Origin: Hemileia vastatrix
Lineage: Eukaryota > Basidiomycota > Pucciniomycetes > Pucciniales > Zaghouaniaceae
DNA length: 64,000 nt
Direction: 5' to 3'
NCBI GenBank assembly: GCA_030280995.1
Contig: JASXTE010000009.1
Coordinates: 2,822,501 to 2,886,500 of the forward strand
A model generated the notes under the pieces. The model searched no databases. It was given only the letters and a program-made list of their open reading frames with translations, and was not told the origin of the DNA. Shown piece by piece: positions 42,329 to 53,404 of this stretch (its first letter is position 1; each line of letters begins with the position of its first letter). The position numbers were made by a program, and so were the translations under genes.

Positions 42329-43900
42329 TTAAAAATAACTAGAAGGGCAGGCACATTGAATCCATCTGTTTTTCAAATCTTTTTTCATAAGACACAAGAC
42401 TTGAAAATTATCATCAGTAGTACATTCACATTCTTTAAGGAGTAATATTTGAAAATCATGAGACCCAATGATGCTATCTACTTTTACTTTGTCTAAATCC
42501 AGTTTTTCTTGATTGATTTCAATTGTTTTAAGGCCAAACTCCATGTTTTTTTCAAATAAATTATTTTGACAATTTAATAAGTTTTTTTCATCTTTCCAAG
42601 CATTTTTTTTCTCATTTAATTCATTGAATTGTTTTACTTTTTTTGACTTATCATCTGATTGAACCAACTCACTTAAGCATCGTTTTTTGGCTGCTTTTTG
42701 ACCAAGTGGGTGTGAAGATACTGGAAGCAAAGAACCAGGTGGAGTTGAACTTGGATTTTTACTTATATCATCAAGGTGAACATTATGAGAGTTATTATGA
42801 AAGTCATCAGAAGCAATATAAATAGATTTGGAAGGTTTTTTTTTGGTCTCCATGCACCATTTGGGTGCATGCTTGAGTTTCTCCCATGCAGCAATATTTT
42901 TGAGCGCTGTTTTTTTTCTAATGATAAGAAGAAGAGCTTTTCTGATCTGGTCACTTTAAGACAGTAACTCTATAAGGAGGATTCAGAGATCCAAGTAAGC
43001 AATAGTGCAACACAAGCTCAAGGATTCAGATTAAGTCACCTGCAGCAGAAAACAGTTAACTAAGATGAATTTCAAATAGGACGAAAGATAATTCAAGAAT
43101 AATAAGTTAAATGGTAAGTAAAGTAGAGTACCTTTTAGGAGGATTCAGATATCCAAGTAAGCAATAGCGCAACACGAGCTCAAGGATTCAAATCAAGTCA
43201 CCTAAAAGTTATGAGGATACAATAAGATAGGAGAATAAAAATTGAAATGGATAAAGGAATGGAAAAGACATTACCTGCAGCAGAAATCAGTTAACTGAGG
43301 AATAGAGACTATATGGTCTGTCCTTTTATATAGTTACTGATCGGTTTTCTGCTGCAGGTAAATATGCAGGTGGATCACAATTAAAACTAAGAAGAAGTAA
43401 GTACAAGTTACAGAGTAACTAAGCTAGAAGTAAGTACACATATTCATAATGAGATGGGAGACTGAAGTAAAAAAGGACGTGGTTGATGTGATGCTGAGGT
43501 ATCAATTGAGTAACTGGAGATAGAGGATTTATTGAGTCTTTCAATCTGAAAGTCACTTGGGAACTTCCACTTAGTGGGTTACACTCTATTGAATAATAAA
43601 TTGCACTAAACTTCAGAGTTGCATTACTCAAAAAAGCCTATCTGAGGTAAGAAAAAAAGATTGAATTTAAAAGTCCTTTTGGAAAACAAAAAGGATGAAA
43701 CACATAGTTCTAATTTGCTTATAATCCCTGTAGTGAGTTTTGCTATGTAGATTGAAGTCTGTCTCAATTTTTTTAAATAAAGTTTTGCCTGATTGATATT
43801 TTGAGTATTCAGGTTGCTCACTAACAGTAAACAAATAAATTGAAAGTTGTTCTTCTTCATGCGGGGTCTAATTGGGGGATTGTTTTTTCTTAGGATCACT
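42329..43900 (-). pseudogene. SANT/trihelix-like transposon ORF with NAM-associated C-terminus, degenerate
   Basis: The upstream frames (43900-43419) give a helical region containing EEEQLSIYLFTVSEQPEYSK and FKKIETDFNLHSK. This resembles the Myb/trihelix domain of plant and fungal PIF/Harbinger partner proteins (xxEEDxxLxxxWLxVSEDP ... FWxRI). The downstream frame 42853-42329 has SSHPLGQKAAKKRCLSELVQ, like the RPxGxKAAK motif of NAM-associated C-terminal domains, followed by a charged coiled coil. Several stops, and a noncoding stretch with two direct repeats (42975, 43137), separate the parts. Confidence 0.6.
42975..43206. repeat. Direct repeat, two units 162 bp apart
   Basis: AGGATTCAGAxATCCAAGTA and AGCTCAAGGATTCA with AAGTCACCT occur from about 42975 and again from about 43137. 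CTGCAGCAGAAA is near each unit and is inverted at about 43345 (TTTTCTGCTGCAGGTAAAT). Confidence 0.75.
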
Positions 43901-44758
43901 AGACATCAGAATGATAAAATGCAGCAGGTAGAAGTGTAATGAGAAGTGATAAGATGTATTACAAAAAATGGGCTGTTGCTAAATTGATGAAGAAAGTGGG
44001 ACTAGTTGTGGTAGCATTTGAATGAAAAAATGCACAGGCAGGAAAATTTTAAAGGGGGGATCCATAAGATGTGGTAAAGTGAGGGGAACAGACAGGATAA
44101 TTAACAAGATCTTTTCACAATAAGGGCTTAAAAGAGCCCTTCTGGATGGATTTTGCTCAAAACTTGGTAAATTATGCATAACAATTCAATTTACCAAGAA
44201 GGCTAGAGATGCTGTAAGCCCAAATGCTAAACTTATATATTCTTTGTTGTTGCTGTGTGAGTTACTTTAGCCCATGAGATTGTCTAAAGTCTGATGTAAA
44301 AATAGTAATTCACTTATTAAATTGACCAACCATTCTTTGTGTCTGAAATACAGTGTCATGAGAAAAGGAGGAATGAATAATTATGTTTGATCTATTCACT
44401 TATTAGGGGGTGTCAATTCTGGCTAATCTGCACTTATATAAGTGAAGATTTCTGAAACACACTAGCCCAAACAATGGTGGATTTCAAAAGTGAAATAAGT
44501 CACTTATTTCACTCAAATCTGCAATTTCTCAACAAAAAGTGCTGGTTTAACCATGCAGCCCATTTCACTGATTTTTAAGCATCATCTCATTCATATCCAG
44601 CACTCTGAAGCATACCACTTCATTACTCAAAAAATTGTACATCCTTTAAATTTTTATATCATATAAGAGTCATGCCTTCCTTGCTCACAAATCATGATAA
44701 GATACATCAAGCAATGACTTTCATAGCTCTTGATCTCCTCTTGGACTCTGATTGTGAT

Positions 44759-45564
44759 TGTCAAGGTACGCTTTTTGGTCTAGAAGATTTGGAATGAAGC
44801 TCTACGAGGATTTTAAGGATTAAACTGGATTCTCAACAAATTGGTACGTATTTCTTAATTCAAGGATGATTATTTTACTCAATTAAAAGAGGTACGATTA
44901 AAATATTGATATAATTTATAGATTAGAGTTACGCTATTTTAAATACTAATGATATAGAATATAAGAATAAGTTTTGATTGGTTGTTATTGTAATAAAATG
45001 ATGTAGTAAAGGAATGATTAAAAAACAACAAAAAGAGAGGCCTTATATAGGCAAGGAGGGACAAGGCACGGCAATCAAATTCTAAAAACAGTAGTATGAG
45101 AGAGAGAAAAGAATATTCCAGAAGGAGTATTTTCAATTAATAAAGTTGTTCTAATAAGAAGGCGTCAAAAAGATGTATTTACAGAGTATGTCAGAAATAC
45201 ATCAATTTATTTAATATTTACTGTAGAAGTCAATTCTAAATATGAAATTTGAATTTTTTGTATATATTTAATATTAATTGAATATTAAAATCTTATTTTA
45301 ACTTAAAATCTATTTTTTAATATAAATTTTTATTTTTTCCAACCTGTCAAATGAGCACGGTGTTAGAGAAAAAATATAAGGGACAATTTTATATTTTAAT
45401 TTTAATTATTCATTTAATTTTATCATTCTGTAATTAGTTAATTTATTATAAGAAATTTTAATGTAACTAATTTATAATTAAATAATAATTAAAATGATAA
45501 GGTGCGTCTTCATCCAGTAAATAATTAATTATTTCACTGGGTAAGTCTAGTAGCCTGCCTGACA
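44759..45564 (-). repeat. 3' LTR of gypsy B
   Basis: 806 bp; contains GGCCTTATATAGGCAAGG. The purine tract AGAGTGAGGGAG (minus strand) lies just inside at 45565-45576, the expected polypurine tract. Confidence 0.93.
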
Positions 45565-45750
45565 CTCCCTCACTCTAAAAAAAACAATAAAAAAATGCTA
45601 TGATTTTTTCTTTTTATACTTTTTTAGTAGAGTAGGAAGATTAGATATCTCTTTCCCAGGTATCCAAGAATCATATTCAGATGATTTATTCTTGAATCTC
45701 AATAAGTATTCTGTACCTTTTTCAGCAGTGACTATTGCGTCATTTAAAAT

Positions 45751-47250
45751 TTATTCAATTTCTGCTTTTTCAGTGATTTCATTTGGGGTTTTCTTTGGTC
45801 TACTACTCCTTTTTGGAAATAAATCACTATTGGATGTGTAAGGTTTCAAAAGAGATATTGGAAAAATAGGATGTTTTCTGTCATATGGAGAATACAGAAT
45901 AACTTCAACTGCATTATCTCCAATCATTCTTCTGACAACAAATGGACCAACAAATGGATCTTTCAATTTGTTATTACCTTGTAAGTTGAAGTGGACTGTA
46001 GAAATCAACACTTCATCACCCTTTTTAAAAGTGTATTCTTTATGGGATTTGTCCCATCTTTTCTTCTCATATTCAAATGGTTTTTCAATACATTTTTGAG
46101 CATGATTTCTACATAGTTGTTGCATTTGAAGAAAATATTTTACACCAGGATGTATATCCAATTTAGGTATTTTGTTATTGAGAATTTGGGCAGGAGTATT
46201 TGGAACATATCCAAGCCAGAGCTCAAAAGGCTTTCTTTGAGTACCAGAATGAACAGTGCTATTATAAGCAAATTCTAACCCAGGAAGTAAGGTAACCCAA
46301 TCATGAGTGAATCTGTCATTATCTTTATACTCAAGGCCAAAGGCACAATATCTTCTTATCATTTCCTCTAAATTCTGAATCATTCTTTCAGCTAAACCAT
46401 CAGTCTGAGGGTGATGGGCAGTAGAAAGTTTCAGATCACAACCACAAACATCCATCAGAGACATCCAAAATTCAGAAGTAAATTTAGGGTCTCTGTCAGA
46501 GATTATGGCTTTAGGAAAACCAGCAGTATTAAACATATGAGACCACCATAAGAAAGCTAATTCTTTAGTGGAAACATCCTTATGGGTAGGGATAAATTTA
46601 CACATTTTTGTGAATCTGTCCACAATAACCCAACAAGAGTTATAACTGTCTTTACCAGCAATAGGTAATCCTGTTACAAAATCCATGTTTATTATTTGCC
46701 ATGGAGCATCAGGAGGTTCAATATATTGCATTAATCCTGCTCTTTTACCAGTTAATCTTTTTGATTTTTGGCAAGAATCACAAGATTCAACATATAATTT
46801 TGTGGCTTCAGACATATTAGCCCACCAAGCAGTGTTCTTAATTCTGATCATTGTTTTGTCAAGATCAAAATGTCCAGCTAATATGTCATCATGACAAATT
46901 TTCAAGATGATTTCTTTCATAGAAGGAGGAATAACAATAACATTACTCAAATTTCTTCTATAATATAGATATCCTTCATCAATTGAAAATTTACCTTTTT
47001 CCAAAGCTTTTTGGTACTTTGGTGGAAGGGTTTTAATTAATGCTTGTATTGAAGCATTCTTTGGATCATTTAATATGGTGCATAACTTTTTCAAGTCAGT
47101 GTCATTATCATATGATTCCAGAATAAGCTGTAATAGCTCTTCCTCCATATCAACCACATATATCCCATGAATATGAATAATTTCATCCTCAGGATCATAA
47201 GCAGGATTAGAGTCATCATTTGGTAAAGGTAACCTTGATAACATATCCAC
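45751..47250 (-). CDS. gypsy B integrase
   Basis: 499 codons, the C-terminal part of Pol, separated from RNase H only by the TAA at 47254-47256. It has an intact H2C2 finger (LKICHDDILAGHFDLDKTMI ... CDSCQKSKR), DDE core residues in NMDFVTGLPIAG, ISDRDPKFTSEFW and HPQTDGLAERMIQNLEEM, then the conserved SGTQRKPFELWLGYVPNTPA and a C-terminal domain with KKGDEVLISTVHFNLQ. It ends KPYTSNSDLFPKRSSRPKKT and an acidic tail. No chromodomain was recognised. All catalytic residues are present. Confidence 0.92.
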   Translation of the reverse strand: MDMLSRLPLPNDDSNPAYDPEDEIIHIHGIYVVDMEEELLQLILESYDNDTDLKKLCTILNDPKNASIQALIKTLPPKYQKALEKGKFSIDEGYLYYRRNLSNVIVIPPSMKEIILKICHDDILAGHFDLDKTMIRIKNTAWWANMSEATKLYVESCDSCQKSKRLTGKRAGLMQYIEPPDAPWQIINMDFVTGLPIAGKDSYNSCWVIVDRFTKMCKFIPTHKDVSTKELAFLWWSHMFNTAGFPKAIISDRDPKFTSEFWMSLMDVCGCDLKLSTAHHPQTDGLAERMIQNLEEMIRRYCAFGLEYKDNDRFTHDWVTLLPGLEFAYNSTVHSGTQRKPFELWLGYVPNTPAQILNNKIPKLDIHPGVKYFLQMQQLCRNHAQKCIEKPFEYEKKRWDKSHKEYTFKKGDEVLISTVHFNLQGNNKLKDPFVGPFVVRRMIGDNAVEVILYSPYDRKHPIFPISLLKPYTSNSDLFPKRSSRPKKTPNEITEKAEIE

Positions 47251-47253
47251 ATT

Positions 47254-48990
47254 TTAGTGAACAATACCAGCCCTATGAATAATTGTCATTCTCCCTCTGT
47301 ACTCTTGAACAGCCAGCTGCCATCTGAACATATGTCTGTTAGGTGTTTTCAAGTTTAAAAGGGATTTAACTGCACTGCAGTCAGTGACAAGTTCAAATTT
47401 CTGGTCATCTAGGTAATAATGAAGCTTTTCTAGAGCCCATACTACAGCTAAACACTCTAATTGAGTAGCACCATATTTCAATTCACTATTTCTCAAGGTT
47501 CTTGAAATATAACAAATTACTACTTCTGAAACTTTATCATTTATCACTTGTTTTTGATGGAGGGCAGCACCAAGACCAATGAAACTGGCATCAGTGTACA
47601 AAACAAATGGTTGATTAAAGTCAGGTAAAGCAAGAATTGGTGCTGACATCAAACAGTGTTTCATAGTGTCAAAGGCTCTTTGTCTTTCACTATTCCAGAC
47701 AAAATAAACAACCTTTCTGGTTAATTGGGTAAGGGGTAAAGCTATGACTTGGTAATTTTTAATATACTGTCTATAGTATCCACACATTCCCAAAAAACTT
47801 TGGAGCTCTCTCACTGTTGTAGGAGCCTTCACCTGTTGTATGGATTCCACTTTGTTCTGGTCAACACATATCTGTAAGCCTGAAACAACATGACCAAGAA
47901 CTTTTAAAGAATGGAAACCAAATTTACATTTCTTCAAAGCAAGTGTCATATTTATTTCATCCATTTTCTGGATTACTTTACACAGGTGTTTAAGATGGTC
48001 CTCAAATGTTTTTGAGAATATAATGATATCATCAATATAAACCATCAGCCATCCTTCAATTATCTCTTGATGGAATGTGTTATACATAACTTTTTGGAAA
48101 ACTGATGGGGCATTTTTAGGGCCAAATGGCATCCTAATATACTTATAAATACCCATATGAGTGGCAATCATCAGAAAGTTCTGAGAATTTTTCTCAACAG
48201 CTACCTGGTGATATCCTTTATTACCATCCAAACAGCTGATATATTTAGCACCCTGTAAAGTAGCATGTATAGAGCTGATTCTAGGTAAAGGGTAGATATC
48301 ATCAACAGTATAAGTGTTTAGTGCTCTATAATAACCACATAACCTGGCTTTATCTTTCTCATAAGAAATTAGGACAGGTGAGATAACACAATATTTAGGT
48401 GTTTCAACTACCTTTTCAAAAATATTCATTTTTAAAAGGGTAGAGATATTATCTTCAATATCTTTTCTCTTTGTGGGAGAAGCAGGATAAGGCTTCTTCT
48501 TTAAACTAGTTGGTATATCAGTTAATGGGCAAGACAATGAAAGTTTCATTTCCTCTTTAACTAATCCCAGTTCATGTGACCCATGAGCAAAGGCCATAGG
48601 AAAAGATTTTATCAAGTTAGTGATGGAATCTTTATCCTCACCAGAAAGTTGTTCTCCAAAAGAAGCATTGTCAATTTCAGACATAAGGGCATGCATTTCC
48701 TTTGTAGATCTTCTTTTATATTGAACCACAGAATTACATGTGTTCAATTCTGGTTTTACTAATTTTTTAGGGGAGGAAATCTTAAATTTTCTCTTCCCAT
48801 TCATCCCCATTGTGAAAAATTGGTTTGAAGGATCCAATTTTATGCCATACTTGGTTAAAATATCATTCCCTACAATAAACCAATTGCTCAAGTTATCATT
48901 TTCCATGACAACAAAATTACAAATAGCTCTTACAAAACCATGGTTATATTTAAAAAACACTGTGGCTTTGTATTTACCAATGGGGGACAA
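47254..48990 (-). CDS. gypsy B protease C-term, reverse transcriptase and RNase H
   Basis: 578 codons in the same frame as the upstream gag/protease part (stop at 49015-49017 between them). Order: FIVGNDILTKYGIKLDPSNQ (end of protease), ISCLDGNKGYHQVAVEKNSQ (RT motif A, Asp in CLDG), IRMPFGPKNAPSVFQKVMYN (motif B), WLMVYIDDIIIFSKT (motif C), LGHVVSGLQICVDQNK, LGMCGYYRQYIKNYQ, then RNase H FVLYTDASFIGLGAALHQ and LKYGATQLECLAVVWALEKL. It ends HRAGIVH. The following stop reads TAA where gypsy A has TCA (HSNVD), so one substitution explains the break. Confidence 0.92.
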   Translation of the reverse strand: MSPIGKYKATVFFKYNHGFVRAICNFVVMENDNLSNWFIVGNDILTKYGIKLDPSNQFFTMGMNGKRKFKISSPKKLVKPELNTCNSVVQYKRRSTKEMHALMSEIDNASFGEQLSGEDKDSITNLIKSFPMAFAHGSHELGLVKEEMKLSLSCPLTDIPTSLKKKPYPASPTKRKDIEDNISTLLKMNIFEKVVETPKYCVISPVLISYEKDKARLCGYYRALNTYTVDDIYPLPRISSIHATLQGAKYISCLDGNKGYHQVAVEKNSQNFLMIATHMGIYKYIRMPFGPKNAPSVFQKVMYNTFHQEIIEGWLMVYIDDIIIFSKTFEDHLKHLCKVIQKMDEINMTLALKKCKFGFHSLKVLGHVVSGLQICVDQNKVESIQQVKAPTTVRELQSFLGMCGYYRQYIKNYQVIALPLTQLTRKVVYFVWNSERQRAFDTMKHCLMSAPILALPDFNQPFVLYTDASFIGLGAALHQKQVINDKVSEVVICYISRTLRNSELKYGATQLECLAVVWALEKLHYYLDDQKFELVTDCSAVKSLLNLKTPNRHMFRWQLAVQEYRGRMTIIHRAGIVH

Positions 48991-49014
48991 AACAGAGCCA
49001 TACCCTCTCCAATT

Positions 49015-50985
49015 TTAAGAAATGATAGGCATCAGTCTAGATTTATAGTCTTGATCTACTGAAGCAAGTGCTCTTTCAGATACTACACTTCCTCCAGCTC
49101 CAGAATCCAGAACAACTTCAATGCTGGTTCCATTGATCAAGACTGGTGCCTTGAGAGAGGCAATAATAATTGAGCTATCCTCAATGTTCTTTATGATCTC
49201 ATCATCTTCAACTGTAGATAAATCATTATTATCAATATCAATAGTATTTAAATAATGGATATCCTCTTCCAGCATCAAGATTTCTTGTTGAGATTCATAT
49301 GAAATATTGCTGGCACAATCACTTGATGTATCATCCAGTGCCACTGTGTCATCAGCATGCTCCTCTGTTTGTTCCACAAGATTTATCTTCTTGTCACAAA
49401 CATGGCCTTTCTGCCAAGGCTTGTTGCACTTGAAGCAAGTGTTTGTTGCATACTTCTTTGGTGCAACAGGGGCAGAAGGTTTACCAACCTTTTCCAGAGG
49501 TTTCTGTTGGTAAGTGGAGGGTTTCTCCAAAGGGGTCCTAGGAATGAATCTTCTGGCATCATACTTATTGTTTAGAAGTATCTCATCGCAAGTATTAATG
49601 AAAGAAGAGGGTTCTTTGGAGAACTCAGTCCTACCCACTATCAAGTCTTTCAGAGACATTGGTAATTTATAGAGGATCCTGTCCTTCCATAAATAAAACT
49701 CCATATTTGGGTCCATTGCCCTTAAGATTTTTACAAGTTTCATTAAAAACTCAATAGGTTTATCAGTAGAAGAGCTATATCTAGTTTCCTCATACTCCCT
49801 TTGCTGAGCCATTCTGAACTTGGAGCCACCAAATTGTGCTTTAATTAATTTCTTCCAATCCTCCCATGAGTAGTCATTCCCATCCAGGAGAACAGATTCA
49901 TACCACATCAGGGCAACATTAGTGAACAAAGAAATTAACTTGGACACAATTTCCTCATCTGGGAGTTTGTAAGAATTTTTTAAGTTATCAATTCTGCAAA
50001 TAAATTGTTGCCAATCAGAGGAAGAATCACCATCAAATGTTGGGTACTGGTCAAGTTTTGGCCAATTCTTTTGATTTGAAGGAGTCTCCTTAGTACTAGC
50101 TTGTTTCTGAGTAAGAAGCAGCTGTAATTTCTCTAATTGTGCTGAAATCTCATTGTTTAATCCTTCTGTTGCAGATCCTGGTACATCATCAGTTTTTGAT
50201 GGAAACTCTGTGTTATCAACAGGTATTTCTGGAGCTATTTTTACTTTAGATGAACTAGCCACAGGTACTATTTGAGCATCCTGCACTATATGTTCCTTCA
50301 CAGAAATGTCAGAATATTTTTGGTCATTTAAAAATGAGTTCAATTTTTCTTCAATGGTTGTTAGTCTTGTTTTCATTCTTGGAAGTCTAGATAAACTCTC
50401 ATTGATAGTTGCAAAAGATAATTGATTTTTATTTTGAAAAGATGACAAATGGTCATTCAATCTTTTCAGATTTATCTTATCTATCTCTACCTCCTGGCAA
50501 CAGGCAGATACAGTATCTTTTAGTTTAGCCAAATCATTTTTTATATTTTGCCATAAAGCAACTTTCTTTTCATGGGTTGCTTTGTAATGAGACAATTCAT
50601 CAGAGACTCTCTGTGATTCACTTCTTAATGCTTGATAACCCTGATCAGTTAACAAACTATTATATCTCTTAGTCAATTGCATATTGTTCATTATATGATT
50701 TTTCTTGGCAATAATATCTCTCAAGTGCTCATCATTAATTCTTGCTACATCTGGAGTGTTTCTCAATAAGGAAACTGGGTAACTTTCCAGACTCTCATAG
50801 AACTCAGGGTCAAGAGTTTCATCAATCACAGCCATATCAGGATTAATCATTGAGGTAGCAATTAAAATTAATGGATTAGATACATGAGATATCTGTCTAC
50901 TATTCCCAGCCTCTATAGGTCTCAAAGTTTCATCCTCCCTTCCAGATTTACCTGAAGGAACAGAGTCAGACACAAGAAAAGGCAC
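49015..50985 (-). CDS. gypsy B Gag (capsid, zinc knuckle) and protease
   Basis: 656 codons. It holds coiled-coil segments (HYKATHEKKVALWQNIKNDL; EVEIDKINLKRLNDHLSSFQ), then the capsid start WPKLDQYPTFDGDSSSDWQQ and ALMWYESVLLDGNDYSWEDW, a zinc knuckle CFKCNKPWQKGHVC (C-x2-C-x7-H-x-C), an acidic linker, and the protease loop IEVVLDSGAGGSVVSERALA with the catalytic DSG. The frame ends at a single stop. The listed beginning is where the frame opens; no ATG lies there, so it is joined to the upstream ORF by splicing or frameshift. Confidence 0.9.
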   Translation of the reverse strand: MPFLVSDSVPSGKSGREDETLRPIEAGNSRQISHVSNPLILIATSMINPDMAVIDETLDPEFYESLESYPVSLLRNTPDVARINDEHLRDIIAKKNHIMNNMQLTKRYNSLLTDQGYQALRSESQRVSDELSHYKATHEKKVALWQNIKNDLAKLKDTVSACCQEVEIDKINLKRLNDHLSSFQNKNQLSFATINESLSRLPRMKTRLTTIEEKLNSFLNDQKYSDISVKEHIVQDAQIVPVASSSKVKIAPEIPVDNTEFPSKTDDVPGSATEGLNNEISAQLEKLQLLLTQKQASTKETPSNQKNWPKLDQYPTFDGDSSSDWQQFICRIDNLKNSYKLPDEEIVSKLISLFTNVALMWYESVLLDGNDYSWEDWKKLIKAQFGGSKFRMAQQREYEETRYSSSTDKPIEFLMKLVKILRAMDPNMEFYLWKDRILYKLPMSLKDLIVGRTEFSKEPSSFINTCDEILLNNKYDARRFIPRTPLEKPSTYQQKPLEKVGKPSAPVAPKKYATNTCFKCNKPWQKGHVCDKKINLVEQTEEHADDTVALDDTSSDCASNISYESQQEILMLEEDIHYLNTIDIDNNDLSTVEDDEIIKNIEDSSIIIASLKAPVLINGTSIEVVLDSGAGGSVVSERALASVDQDYKSRLMPIIS

Positions 50986-51620
50986 TTGAGAATCAATAGA
51001 GGGACGTACCAGGGTTTACTGGGTATCACCATATTGGGCTTCCTTCTTCTTTTGCCTCCTTGATAAGGGTGGGGAGGAGTGGGGTTGACCTGGGTGGGCC
51101 TTGATGGACCTACCTGAGGTAACTGATGCTGGTTTTGAGCCAAGTAGTCCCACTGAGTGTTTAGCCAGTCCCACTGCCACTTGGACACTTCCACCTTCTC
51201 TTGGGACTGGGGAGCCAATTGTTGTTGATCCCTGGGAGGAAGAGGTTTCTTCTTCTCTTGGAGAAAAGTATCTGTTCTTCTCACCTTTTCTTCCAAGGCA
51301 TCTACCCTTACCTTTAGTCTCAAGCTTTCTTTCTTAACTCCTTTATGTGAGTAGACAGATTCTTTACCTGCTGAGACAATGGCATCTTTTTTATCCTGAA
51401 GCCTTTTGGAATCTCTTCTGGTGGGTTTATCATAGGCTTCTGATCCTGAGTTGTGTCCACTAGGATTTCTACTTCTTCCATCTCTACATCCTTTTTGGGG
51501 CAAGGATTTATTAGTTTGAGAAATTCTTCTTGTTAAAGGAGAACTTACAGAAGTAGGCTCATCATAATCAATTAAGTCTAGTTCTTCTTCACGTGCAGCA
51601 AAACCACTTTGGTCAGTCAT
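50922..51620 (-). CDS. gypsy B Gag N-terminal ORF
   Basis: ATG at 51620 (MTDQSGFAAREEELDLIDYD). It encodes an acidic start, a basic Ser/Arg-rich part, a coiled coil (LRLKVRVDALEEKVRRTDTF) and a Pro-rich tail with KWQWDWLNTQWDYL. The last 25 codons (after KPWYVPLL) overlap the next ORF in another frame and are probably not used. At the junction is GTACGT (51004 downward) with CTGAC and TTCCTTCAG following, which looks like an intron, but the obvious splice does not restore the frame. Confidence 0.75.
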   Translation of the reverse strand: MTDQSGFAAREEELDLIDYDEPTSVSSPLTRRISQTNKSLPQKGCRDGRSRNPSGHNSGSEAYDKPTRRDSKRLQDKKDAIVSAGKESVYSHKGVKKESLRLKVRVDALEEKVRRTDTFLQEKKKPLPPRDQQQLAPQSQEKVEVSKWQWDWLNTQWDYLAQNQHQLPQVGPSRPTQVNPTPPHPYQGGKRRRKPNMVIPSKPWYVPLLILKCLFLCLTLFLQVNLEGRMKL

Positions 51621-51859
51621 CCTAAGCTTTAACTGAAATGAAAAAAGAGACAAATTAATTAGTCTTTATTTTTAATTTTTATTTAACAGAAATAAAATAA
51701 AAATAATAAAAAAAATCATTTTAGGATAAAAATCAGCTATTAATTTACTAATAAAAAAATTTAAAACCAGGATTATAATATAATCAACTGTAGAAATAAA
51801 TTAAAGTTTTTATTAATAATTTTTAATTATTTATTTTCAGGATTTAAACCAACTAATTT

Positions 51860-52135
51860 AATACCAGGACTTATTTTCAACTGAAGTAATCAAATATGAA
51901 ACTTTATTAATTTAACAAAATTTTATTTAAACTGATAACTTAACTACCAGGACTTAATTTCAACTGAAGTAATTAACTATGAGTTTTATTAAAAAAATTT
52001 ATTGAACTACCAGGACTCAAAGTCAACTGAAGTAATTAAATATGAATTATTTATTAATAAAAAAATATTATTGTCAGGACAATTTGTCAACTGGAACAAT
52101 TAAAATTTAAATTAATCAGGACAAATGTCAACTGA
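51860..52135. repeat. Leader repeats of gypsy B
   Basis: About five irregular copies of ACCAGGACTTAATTTCAACT with GAAGTAATTAA at 51862, 51951, 52010, 52072 and 52110, spaced 40-90 bp, in the untranslated leader of gypsy B. Confidence 0.65.
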
Positions 52136-52598
52136 AAAATTATGATAATTTAATATTAAAATATAATTATTTTATTACCTCTGGGACTAAGAACACTTAT
52201 TTCTCTATTATGGTCAACCAGGAAAAATAAAAAATAAATATAATAATAAAAAATAAATTCCAAATTACCAGACACCTCCCCCTGTAAAATGAGCAAATTA
52301 ATGCCACTTACAGAGTGCTGAGTAAAAGGAAATACGTAGCAAATGAAGAGTGAAGAGTAACCCACAAATAGTAAAAACAATAATTACCACAATATATACG
52401 ACGTTTAGTCAGTATATGAACCTAAGTTTTGGAGCGCAGTTCAATTCCCGTTCGCAGCAAAAACTTTTGTCACGTGACGTATGAGGTTCGTCGTTTTCTC
52501 GCCTTCTCTCGTCCTTTACAGGTACTTGTACACCAATGGTCCCTTCGATTACGCCTCAGTTAACGTTGCGCTGTTGATATTTCGGAAAGGTTCCCAAT

Positions 52599-53404
52599 TG
52601 TCAAGGTATGCTTTTTGGTCTAGAAGATTTGGTATGAAGCTCTACGAGGATTTTAAGGATTAAACTGGATTCTCAACAAATTGGTATGTATTTCTTAATT
52701 CAAGGATGATTATTTTACTCAATTAAATAAGGTAGGATTAAAATATTGATATAATTTATAGATTAGAGTTATGCTATTGTAAATACTAATGATATAGAAT
52801 ATAAGAATAAGTTTTGATTGGTTGTTATTGTAATAAAATGATGTAGTAAAGGAATGATTAAAAAACAACAAAAAGAGAGGCCTAATATAGGCAAGGAGGG
52901 ACAAGACACGGCAATCAAATTCTAAAAACAGTAGTATGAGAGAGAGAAAAGAATATTCCAGAAGAAGTATTTTCAAATAATAAAGTTGTTCTAAAAAGAA
53001 GGCGTCAAAAAGATTTATTTACAGAGTATGTCAGAAATACATCAATTTATTTAATATTTACTGTAGAAGTCAATTCTAAATAAGAAATTTGAATTTTTTG
53101 TATATATTTAATATTATTTGAATATTAAAATCTTATTTTAACTTAAAATCTATTTTTTAATATAAATTTTTATTTTTTCCAACCTGTCAAATGAGCACAG
53201 TGTTAGAGAAAAAATATAAGGGACAATTTTATATTTTAATTTTAATTATTCATTTAATTTTATCATTCTGTAATTAGTTAATTTATTATAAGTAATTTTA
53301 ATGTAACTAATTTATAATTAAATAATAATTAAAATGATAAGGTGCATCTTCATCCAGTAAATAATTAATTATTTCACTGGGTAAGTCTAGTAGCCTGGCT
53401 GACA
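52599..53404 (-). repeat. 5' LTR of gypsy B
   Basis: 806 bp, nearly identical to the other LTR. The interior beside it reads ATTGGGAACCTTTCC on the minus strand, with TGG two bases in, a plausible primer-binding site. The leader 51660-52598 is AT-rich with repeated CAGGACTxAxTTTCAACTGA motifs (about 51866-52130). Confidence 0.93.

Larger units (their letters stand above)
44759..53404 (-). mobile_element. Ty3/gypsy retrotransposon B, nearly intact
   Basis: Two 806-bp LTRs (44759-45564, 52599-53404) with TGTCA...TGACA ends and GTGAT duplications at 44754-44758 and 53405-53409. The polyprotein reads on the minus strand from 51620 to 45751 with two in-frame stops (49015-49017, 47254-47256) and one frame change near 51000. 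About 20 LTR differences by eye suggest it is younger than gypsy A. Confidence 0.95.

Noticed and set aside
52430..52475. tRNA-like T-arm (GTTCAATTCCC)
   Set aside because: No matching acceptor stem, D-arm or A box could be found around it; it lies in the leader of gypsy B.
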